Assembly (NCBI GenBank): GCA_002309255.1
Contig: DBXI01000043.1
Coordinates: 332 to 11,123 of the forward strand
Origin: Bacteroidales bacterium UBA1216
GTDB taxonomy: Bacteria; Bacteroidota; Bacteroidia; Bacteroidales; Paludibacteraceae
Reading direction: 5' to 3'
Length of the DNA: 10,792 nucleotides
Shown piece by piece: positions 6,469 through 10,792 of the stretch. The notes below the pieces were generated by a model that was given only the letters and a program-made list of their open reading frames with translations, was not told where the DNA came from and did not search any database. The translations under genes were made by a program, and so were the position numbers. How positions within the stretch are numbered: position 1 is the first letter of the stretch; each line of letters opens with the position of its first letter.

Positions 6469-6942
6469 ATGGATATATTCTTATTGATACTTGCGTTCCT
6501 TTGCATGCTCATAGGCATCATCGGATGTATTGTTCCGGGGTTGCCTGGTACGCCCATCGCGTATGCCGGATTGTGGATCGCGCAGGCAACGGATCGTGTG
6601 GATTTCAGTTGGCAGTTTCTGCTGATCTGGGGAATCGTGGTGGTGGTTGTTTCCGTGTTGGATTATGTTGTTCCGGCGTGGGGCACGAAGCGCTATGGAG
6701 GCAGCAAGTGGGGCGTGTGGGGCAGTATGATAGGCGTGTTTGTCGGGCTGTTCTTCGGCGCTGTAGGTGTTATTTTAGGGCCGTTGGTGGGCGCTGTGCT
6801 CGGCGAACTACTGAGCGGCAAGGAACTCACGAATGCTTTAAAAGCCGGATGGGGTAGTTTTGTCGGCTTGTTGTTCGGCACAATCCTCAAACTGATCTGC
6901 TGCGGCCTGATGTTCACAGCGTTGATTCAAGCGATCTGGTGA
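6469..6942 (+). CDS. DUF456 family integral membrane protein
   Basis: A 157-residue, very hydrophobic protein. It has a first helix at 2-22, then the loop PGLPGTPIAYAG (23-34), a second membrane segment at about 48-69, the conserved-looking G-T-K-R-Y-G-G-S-K-W-G stretch (72-82), a Gly-rich membrane region at 84-113 with GPLVGAVLGELLSGK, and a last segment at about 127-154. The PGLPGTP loop, the GGSKWG motif and the Gly-rich repeats match the DUF456 family, whose function is unknown. It follows the 5941 gene by 57 bases with its own strong ribosome site, and a bidirectional terminator follows, so it probably ends the ECF-controlled operon. Confidence 0.85.
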   Translation: MDIFLLILAFLCMLIGIIGCIVPGLPGTPIAYAGLWIAQATDRVDFSWQFLLIWGIVVVVVSVLDYVVPAWGTKRYGGSKWGVWGSMIGVFVGLFFGAVGVILGPLVGAVLGELLSGKELTNALKAGWGSFVGLLFGTILKLICCGLMFTALIQAIW

Positions 6943-6962
6943 CATAATACTTCATTATTAGT

Positions 6963-6998
6963 GAAAAGAGTTGCCCATGATTTTGGACAACTCTTTTC
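6963..6998. terminator. Bidirectional intrinsic terminator
   Basis: A perfect 11-base inverted repeat, GAAAAGAGTTG (6963-6973) and CAACTCTTTTC (6988-6998), encloses a 14-base loop. The stem's own A/T-rich base gives T-rich tails on both strands. It lies between the convergent DUF456 gene and tRNA-Gly, so it probably ends both transcripts. Confidence 0.8.
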
Positions 6999-7007
6999 TT
7001 GTGAGGG

Positions 7008-7080
7008 AGCGGTAAGCGGGACTCGAACCCGTGACCCTCAGCTTGGGAAGCTGATGCTCTACCAACTGAGCTACTACCGC
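7008..7080 (-). tRNA. tRNA-Gly (anticodon CCC)
   Basis: On the minus strand a full 73-base cloverleaf is visible. The acceptor arm is GCGGTAG paired with TTACCGC (one G-U pair). The D arm is GCTC...GAGC with AGTTGGTA in the loop. The anticodon arm is TCAGC-TTCCCAA-GCTGA, giving CCC. The T arm is GCGGG/CCCGC around TTCGAGT, with a T discriminator. No CCA end is encoded (the following bases are CCC), so it must be added after transcription, as is usual in this phylum. It reads GGG codons. It sits alone on the strand opposite its neighbours, with a promoter at 7219-7250. Confidence 0.96.
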
Positions 7081-7218
7081 GTCGCGTCAGCGAAGGGATA
7101 ACATCGGGTGTCACCATGCGACACAAAGGTAACCCGTGCTTCCGTTCCTCCCCACCGAGTGCACTGCGTTAGCGCTCGTCGGGAGCCCTATTAAGGGACG
7201 AATTTACGAAAGCGGATG

Positions 7219-7250
7219 CAAAGGTACTAAAAAAAAATGACATTTGCAAA
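7219..7250 (-). promoter_or_regulatory. Promoter of tRNA-Gly
   Basis: On the minus strand TTTG (7250-7247) and TACCTTTG (7226-7219) are 20 bases apart. The -33 box again lies in the palindrome ATTTGCAAAT (7242-7251). It is about 139 bases upstream of the mature tRNA 5' end, implying a long processed leader. A second TACCTTTG nearer the tRNA (7131-7124) lacks a -33 partner. Confidence 0.7.
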
Positions 7251-7374
7251 TCTTTTTGGAGAAAAATGCATATTTTGGGCAAAAAAGTTGATTTTTTTAA
7301 TCAAAAGCGTATAAAAATCGCCTTTTTGGACATTGAAATGATGGATGTAGCGAAGCGTGGGGGGCGGTATTTAG

Positions 7375-7421
7375 AAAAAAATGATATTTTCTTAGAAAAT
7401 ATTTGCAAATATCATTTTTTT
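7375..7421. repeat. Perfect 15-base inverted repeat over a promoter
   Basis: AAAAAAATGATATTT (7375-7389) is the exact reverse complement of AAATATCATTTTTTT (7407-7421), with a 17-base spacer. Nested within it are ATATTTT/AAAATAT (7384-7390 and 7396-7402) and the palindrome ATTTGCAAAT (7401-7410). It covers the -33 element and much of the spacer of the 7402-7433 promoter, so it could be a regulator site or a DNA-bending element; part of the symmetry comes from A/T bias. Confidence 0.6.
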
Positions 7422-7433
7422 TTTGTATCTTTG
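7402..7433 (+). promoter_or_regulatory. Promoter of the 7511 gene
   Basis: The -33 TTTG (7402-7405) and the -7 TATCTTTG (7426-7433) are 20 bases apart. The bases from 7425 to 7443 equal those at 309-327 before the helicase. Start of transcription is expected near 7440, about 70 bases before ATG 7511. Confidence 0.8.
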
Positions 7434-7503
7434 CATGCGGAAAGGTTTGTGGCAACTGTGTAGGTGTGATCAGTTCGTGTAGCGATGGCATAAATAAGCA
7501 TAC

Positions 7504-7508
7504 AGGAG
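7504..7508 (+). promoter_or_regulatory. Shine-Dalgarno that fixes the start at 7511
   Basis: AGGAG at 7504-7508 lies close before ATG 7511. The open frame extends back to 7403, but that longer form would start at a TTG inside the -33 promoter element and translate the -7 box, so it cannot be right. Confidence 0.65.
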
Positions 7509-7510
7509 AT

Positions 7511-8107
7511 ATGAATAAACATACATTTGAGACGAATGACAAAGGCCTGCTGTGGCTGGTTTTTGTAACGCTTGCGGTAGTAGGGATAAGTTTGTTCCTG
7601 GCTTACATGGTGATGAGTTTGCAAATGCGCGGGATTGAGTTTGAAACGAAGCTGGTGATAGAGTTCTGGGTATTGGTGGCGTTTGCGCCGGTGATGCTGG
7701 CGAGTCTGTATCTGGATTGGAAGAGCTATCTGTATGCTGACGATACGCAGCTGTTGATAGATATGAAGAGCCGTACTCTAACGTACAAGCATGGCGGCAA
7801 AACGATCGAGTTCAAAGGCTTGGATGTAGAGCATGTGTACACAGATACGGGGATGTTCCTGTCGCGAGTGGCGGGCAACCACATGGTGCTTGTGCTACGT
7901 ACAGGTGAGCAATTGTTCTTGCCGTGTTGGTTGTTCGACGGAAATAAGTTCTTCCTGTCGGACCTGAACAAGTACAATGCATGTTTCTTCATCCGTGCGA
8001 ATAGGGCAGAGTTATTGATTCGAGAGCCGCGGAAGGCTCCGCACAGATATGATTATCTGTTCCCCGAGAAGATCTGGAAAGAGACTGTGAAGATGCGGCG
8101 GGATTGA
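7511..8107 (+). CDS. Unrecognised two-helix membrane protein with soluble C-terminal domain
   Basis: A 198-residue protein starting MNKHTFETNDKG. Two hydrophobic segments (about 12-37 and 48-68) are joined by a short charged loop, followed by about 130 soluble residues rich in beta-like stretches (YADDTQLLIDMKSRTLTYKH, TIEFKGLDVEHVYTD, HMVLVLRTGEQLFLPCWLF) and ending in basic residues. Two N-terminal helices plus a small beta-rich domain recall bacterial PH-like membrane proteins, but this is a guess from layout; no family motif is recognised. Start codon choice rests on the SD at 7504 and the promoter position. The SPFH gene follows 66 bases later on the same strand with no terminator or promoter between, so co-transcription and a shared membrane role are plausible. 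Confidence 0.8.
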   Translation: MNKHTFETNDKGLLWLVFVTLAVVGISLFLAYMVMSLQMRGIEFETKLVIEFWVLVAFAPVMLASLYLDWKSYLYADDTQLLIDMKSRTLTYKHGGKTIEFKGLDVEHVYTDTGMFLSRVAGNHMVLVLRTGEQLFLPCWLFDGNKFFLSDLNKYNACFFIRANRAELLIREPRKAPHRYDYLFPEKIWKETVKMRRD

Positions 8108-8173
8108 TTGCGGAGCGCGTGAGACGGACAGGACAGACGAATGAAATGAATAAACAATTAAAATCATATAACT

Positions 8174-9025
8174 ATGGCAAACAATGTTAACATGACCTCG
8201 TATCGCGGGGTGTTAGGCGTAGTGGTGGCAATCGTTGCTGTGATAGCGTTATGCGCGGCTTGCTGCACGGTAGTGGATACCTCTGAGGTGGGTATCAAGT
8301 TCAAGAAATTCTCCCTGACCGATCAGGGTAAGCTGGACGCGGTGCCGGTGACGGGTTGGGTGTTCTTCAATCCGGTGACGACGAGCGTGTATTCGTACCC
8401 GGTGTACGTGCAGCGTGTGGATTATTCGCCGTTCACGGTAACGACGAAAGACGCAGCCGTGTTCTCGATGGATCCGGTGCTGGCGTTCCGTTTGAACAGG
8501 GACAAGGCAGTTGATGTGTTTGCCAAGTACCGCAAGCCGTTGCGTGATATAGAGGAAGGCTATATGCGTACGGTGATCTATGATGCTTACCGCATCACGG
8601 CAAACAAGTACACGTCGGATGAGCTGATGGCTTCACGCGCACAGTTCGAGGCGGAAGTCCGTCTGATGCTGGAGCGTTCGCTGAACGACGAAGGATTTTT
8701 GGTAGAGGAGTTCACGTCGCAGATCACACCGCCCGTGTCGCTGTCGAAAGCCATTGAGGCCAAGAACCAAGCTATTCAGGAGGCACTGAAGGCCGAGAAC
8801 CTGGTGAAGCAGGCCGAGGCCAATGCGAAGATTGCCATCGCACAGGCCGAAGGTGAAGCCAAAGCGCTTCGCATCAAAGCCGACGGCGAAGCGTACTACA
8901 ACAGGACGGTGGCTGCCAGCTTGAATGAACTATTGGTTCGCCAGGATGCCATCGAGAAGTGGGACGGTAAGTTGCCGACCTACATGGCAGGAGGCTCCAG
9001 TGTGCCGTTCATCAACGTGAAATGA
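8174..9025 (+). CDS. SPFH/Band 7 (prohibitin-like) membrane protein
   Basis: A 283-residue protein with an N-terminal membrane anchor (about 12-32), an SPFH domain at about 33-200 (V-V-D-T-S-E-V-G-I-K-F, then GWVFFNPVTTSVYSYPVYVQ, the FTVTTKDAAVFSMDPVLAFR strand region, and the LNDEGFLVEEF segment), and an Ala/Glu/Lys-rich coiled-coil at about 190-245 (AKNQAIQEALKAENLVKQAE and similar). The conserved features fit bacterial prohibitin/stomatin-like proteins, which form oligomeric rings on membranes and often work with membrane proteases. Cysteines at 27, 30 and 31 sit at the end of the anchor; IALCAAC looks somewhat like a lipobox but lies far in for a lipoprotein signal. The leader TAAACAATTAAAA replaces an SD. 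A terminator-like palindrome follows the stop. Confidence 0.9.
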   Translation: MANNVNMTSYRGVLGVVVAIVAVIALCAACCTVVDTSEVGIKFKKFSLTDQGKLDAVPVTGWVFFNPVTTSVYSYPVYVQRVDYSPFTVTTKDAAVFSMDPVLAFRLNRDKAVDVFAKYRKPLRDIEEGYMRTVIYDAYRITANKYTSDELMASRAQFEAEVRLMLERSLNDEGFLVEEFTSQITPPVSLSKAIEAKNQAIQEALKAENLVKQAEANAKIAIAQAEGEAKALRIKADGEAYYNRTVAASLNELLVRQDAIEKWDGKLPTYMAGGSSVPFINVK

Positions 9026-9058
9026 GCCATGCACACTGCCAAAAATACGAAAAAAGAG

Positions 9059-9096
9059 CCCTAAATAGGCCTATTTTGGGGTTAATTGCATTTTTT
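9059..9096 (+). terminator. Probable terminator after the SPFH gene
   Basis: The perfect 14-base palindrome AAATAGGCCTATTT (9063-9076) is flanked by CCC (9059-9061) and GGG (9078-9080), with one mismatch between. A T6 run follows at 9091-9096, about ten bases on. The palindrome has no natural loop and the T-run is distant, so termination is likely but not certain. A second hairpin, TTTTGTAA/TTACAAAA (9093-9100 and 9109-9116), lies immediately downstream. Confidence 0.55.
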
Positions 9097-9118
9097 GTAA
9101 CATTTTTTTTACAAAATA

Positions 9119-9150
9119 CTTGCAAATATCAAATTTTTTTCGTATCTTTG
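9119..9150 (+). promoter_or_regulatory. Promoter of the AAA ATPase gene
   Basis: A -33 CTTG (9119-9122), continuing as TTGCAAAT, and a -7 TATCTTTG (9143-9150) are 20 bases apart. The first -33 base departs from TTTG. Transcription should start near 9157, about 30 bases before ATG 9188. A hairpin at 9093-9116 abuts the -33 box. Confidence 0.75.
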
Positions 9151-9187
9151 CAGTCGATTATGTAACCTCTATATACCAAATGCGATT

Positions 9188-10381
9188 ATGTTAGATCCAT
9201 TTATTCAAACACACAAGTATCTGATAGAGCACGTCCAGGTGCCCATGCGGCGTCAGTTGATGGACGAAATAGACTGGAACGACCGTCTGATAGCAATCAA
9301 AGGTGGTCGTGGTGTAGGCAAGACCGACTTCCTTTTGGCTTATGCGCGTGAGAAGTCTCGTCGCTTGCCTCACGAGGCTCCGGGTGAGACGTTGTACGTG
9401 AATTTCAATAACTTCTATTTCTCTCGTCACTCGATCACGGAGTTTGCGTCAGAATTTGTGAAGAAAGGCGGCAAGACCTTGTTGCTTGATCAGGTGTTCA
9501 AGTACACGAACTGGGCGCATGAGCTGCGTCTGTGCTACGAGAAGTACAAAGCCTTGCATATAATATTCACCGCCTCGCCCGTGATGGAGCTGGAAGGTGA
9601 AGAGTGTCGTGAGCTGAACGGTGTCGTGAAGATATACAACCTGCGTGGGTTCTCGCTGCGTGAGTACCTGAACCTGCAGGCGCATGTTCAGCTTGACACC
9701 TACTCGCTGGAGGATATCCTGCAGCATCATGAGCTGATAGCCCGTGAGGTGCTGAGTCAGGTTCGTCCGCAGCAGTACATGGACGCATACTTGCATCATG
9801 GCTACTATCCGTCGTATTTGGAGAACAGGAACTTCAACGAGGAGTTGCTACGCACGATGAACATGGCGCTGGAGGTGGATGTGCTGATAATCAAGCAGAT
9901 TGATGTCCCGTACTTGAACAAGATCCGTAAACTTCTGTACTTGATTATGGAGAATGCTCCGTACGTGCCGAATGTATCGACGCTGTCGGAGCAGATCGAG
10001 ACATCACGTGCGACGACGATGAACTACCTGGGTTACATGCAACGTGCACGACTGATTAACTTGCTATACGATGAGGGTAAGTCGTTCCCCAGCAAGCCGA
10101 GCAAGGTTTATCTGCAGAACACGAACATCGCGTACATGAACTTTGCCCGCGACATCACGAACCAGGATATCGCCGAGACGTTCTTCTACAACTCGATTCA
10201 TTCGTGCCACAAGATCAACTCGACAGAGCGTAACGCGATGTTTGTGATCGACGGCAAGTACTACTTCGACGTGAAGGAGAAGATGCCGGTACGTACGCCT
10301 ATCCGTCCGACCGCCGTGGCGAACATCGAGTACGGAAGAGGCAATGCAATTCCGTTGTGGTTGTTCGGGTTCCTGTATTAA
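9188..10381 (+). CDS. AAA_14/DUF4143-type P-loop ATPase with altered Walker B
   Basis: A 397-residue protein of the AAA_14 plus DUF4143 architecture common in Bacteroidales. Walker A is GGRGVGKT at 39-46 (K45). The Walker B strand reads K-T-L-L-L-D101-Q102-V-F-K-Y, followed by TNWAHELRLCYEKY and the sensor-1-like strand HIIFTASPVMEL (124-135). Family members usually have D-E at Walker B, so the expected catalytic glutamate is replaced by glutamine (codon CAG, 9491-9493). The C-terminal half has a winged-helix-like stretch (VPNVSTLSEQIETSRATTMNYL by parts) and ends IPLWLFGFLY, typical of this family. The family's role is uncertain; members are often called archaeal-type ATPases or linked loosely to toxin-antitoxin and defence genes. 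ATP binding is expected but hydrolysis may be weak. It has its own promoter at 9119-9150 and no partner gene. Confidence 0.88.
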   Translation: MLDPFIQTHKYLIEHVQVPMRRQLMDEIDWNDRLIAIKGGRGVGKTDFLLAYAREKSRRLPHEAPGETLYVNFNNFYFSRHSITEFASEFVKKGGKTLLLDQVFKYTNWAHELRLCYEKYKALHIIFTASPVMELEGEECRELNGVVKIYNLRGFSLREYLNLQAHVQLDTYSLEDILQHHELIAREVLSQVRPQQYMDAYLHHGYYPSYLENRNFNEELLRTMNMALEVDVLIIKQIDVPYLNKIRKLLYLIMENAPYVPNVSTLSEQIETSRATTMNYLGYMQRARLINLLYDEGKSFPSKPSKVYLQNTNIAYMNFARDITNQDIAETFFYNSIHSCHKINSTERNAMFVIDGKYYFDVKEKMPVRTPIRPTAVANIEYGRGNAIPLWLFGFLY

Positions 10382-10383
10382 TA

Positions 10384-10441
10384 GACCGCTTCGCTCAAAG
10401 AAAAAAGACTGCAGCCTTTGGCTGCTCAAAGAACAAAGACT
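10384..10441 (+). repeat. Tandem repeat with hairpin in the PFOR leader
   Basis: CTCAAAGAAAAAAGACT (10394-10410) recurs as CTCAAAGAACAAAGACT (10425-10441), 16 of 17 bases alike with a 31-base period. The second unit contains the perfect hairpin GCAGCC-TTT-GGCTGC (10411-10425); the first has a shorter GACCGCTTCG in its place. Each unit is thus GAC, a variable hairpin, then the shared tail. It fills most of the gap between the ATPase stop and the PFOR start; no TAnnTTTG promoter is visible there. Confidence 0.65.
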
Positions 10442-10457
10442 AAATACAAACAAATAT

Positions 10458-10792
10458 ATGGCAGAAAAGAAATTTATGACAATGGACGGTAACGCTGCAG
10501 CTGCGCACATCGCGTATATGTTCAGCGAGGTTGCCGCTATCTATCCTATCACGCCATCATCGCCGATGGCTGAGAATGTGGATGAGTGGGCTGCTCAAGG
10601 CCGCAAGAACATGTTCGGTGAGACTGTTCTGGTACAAGAAATGCAAAGTGAGGGTGGTGCAGCAGGTGCTGTACACGGTTCACTCCAGGCAGGTGCGCTG
10701 ACAACTACGTTCACCGCATCGCAAGGTTTGTTGCTGATGATCCCGAACATGTACAAGATTGCCGGCGAGTTGCTGCCATCTGTATTCCACGT
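10458..10792 (+). CDS. nifJ: Pyruvate:ferredoxin (flavodoxin) oxidoreductase, N-terminal part
   Basis: The first 111 codons of a large gene cut by the right window edge. The product starts MAEKKFMTMDGNAAAAHIAY and continues with the diagnostic pyrimidine-binding domain of PFOR: IYPITPSSPMAE, then VQEMQSEGGAAGAVHGSLQA and TTTFTASQGLLLMIPNMYKI. The enzyme oxidises pyruvate with coenzyme A to acetyl-CoA and CO2, passing electrons to ferredoxin or flavodoxin, in the cytoplasm of anaerobes, using thiamine diphosphate and iron-sulfur clusters. The full protein is normally about 1180-1200 residues, so most lies beyond the window. ATG 10458 is preceded by an A-rich leader (AAATACAAACAAATAT) without an SD. 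It follows the ATPase gene by 76 bases with no clear promoter, so its transcription start is unresolved. Confidence 0.93.
   Translation, partial: MAEKKFMTMDGNAAAAHIAYMFSEVAAIYPITPSSPMAENVDEWAAQGRKNMFGETVLVQEMQSEGGAAGAVHGSLQAGALTTTFTASQGLLLMIPNMYKIAGELLPSVFH

Larger units (their letters stand above)
7081..7510. other. AT-rich intergenic region between divergent transcripts
   Basis: No gene is supported here. It holds the tRNA leader (7081-7218), with a GC-rich stretch at 7137-7200 that includes the small inverted repeat CCCT-ATTA-AGGG; the minus-strand promoter at 7219-7250; a weak hairpin, TTGATT/AATCAA (7288-7293 and 7299-7304); a 15-base inverted repeat over the plus-strand promoter; and about 70 bases of leader for the gene at 7511. 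A 65-codon frame at 7266-7463 runs through promoter and poly-T DNA and is not credible. Confidence 0.65.

Noticed and set aside
6914..7126. 70-codon minus-strand frame across the tRNA
   Set aside because: It reads through the tRNA-Gly gene and the terminator, so the frame is not a protein gene.
7124..7131. Second TACCTTTG on the minus strand nearer the tRNA
   Set aside because: There is no TTTG-like -33 element 20 bases upstream, so it is at best a weak alternative start for tRNA-Gly.
7266..7463. 65-codon plus-strand frame from ATG 7266
   Set aside because: It runs through the promoter at 7402-7433 and poly-T DNA; the product is Lys/Phe/Ile-rich with no family features and overlaps an inverted repeat.
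7403..7510. N-terminal extension of the 7511 gene from TTG 7403
   Set aside because: The TTG is part of the -33 promoter element and the extension would translate the -7 box; ATG 7511 has a good Shine-Dalgarno.
9161..9190. TGTAACCT resembling the ECF -35 element before the ATPase gene
   Set aside because: No CGTATCATATAAG-like -10 follows at the right distance, and a good primary-sigma promoter already lies at 9119-9150.

Overview
The window looks like a chromosomal stretch from an anaerobic member of the Bacteroidales (Bacteroidota); the genus cannot be told from the sequence. Four AT-rich intergenic regions carry the promoter form typical of this phylum (TTTG, 20 bases, TAnnTTTG). Only two genes have an obvious Shine-Dalgarno sequence, and the others have A-rich leaders. 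The right edge opens a pyruvate:ferredoxin oxidoreductase gene, which points to anaerobic metabolism. No transposase, integrase, phage gene or CRISPR array is visible.

Layout. 1-427 is non-coding on the plus strand. It holds small hairpins, a possible minus-strand promoter with a tiny ORF, a good plus-strand promoter and a short-repeat leader. 428-4909 encodes a very large SWIM zinc-finger SNF2-family helicase with two apparent in-frame repeat-derived insertions. 4978-5535 encodes an ECF sigma factor from a TTG start. It overlaps by ATGA a 103-residue two-helix membrane protein (5532-5843) that is a candidate anti-sigma factor. 5941-6411 and 6469-6942 encode two small membrane proteins, the second a DUF456 protein. 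A bidirectional terminator (6963-6998) separates them from a minus-strand tRNA-Gly(CCC) at 7008-7080, and a long AT-rich gap follows. 7511-8107 encodes an unrecognised two-helix membrane protein and 8174-9025 an SPFH/prohibitin-like protein. A terminator and a new promoter precede 9188-10381, an AAA_14/DUF4143-type ATPase whose Walker B motif reads D-Q instead of D-E. After a tandem-repeat leader, the PFOR gene starts at 10458 and runs off the window.

How the genes may work together. The clearest system is the ECF unit. A 37-base block is found both in front of the sigma gene and at the end of the putative anti-sigma gene, with only two differences, and the similarity stops at its two ends. 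The second copy's -35 element overlaps the anti-sigma stop codon and faces the two membrane-protein genes. The simplest reading is a sigma factor that activates its own operon and an adjacent membrane-protein operon, checked by a membrane-bound anti-sigma: a compact, self-contained envelope-response unit. This is inferred from sequence layout and is untested.

A second theme is short repeats. ATGACAATTGAC-like units lie in two leaders and inside the helicase coding region. Small three-base-loop hairpins lie near the left edge and in the PFOR leader.
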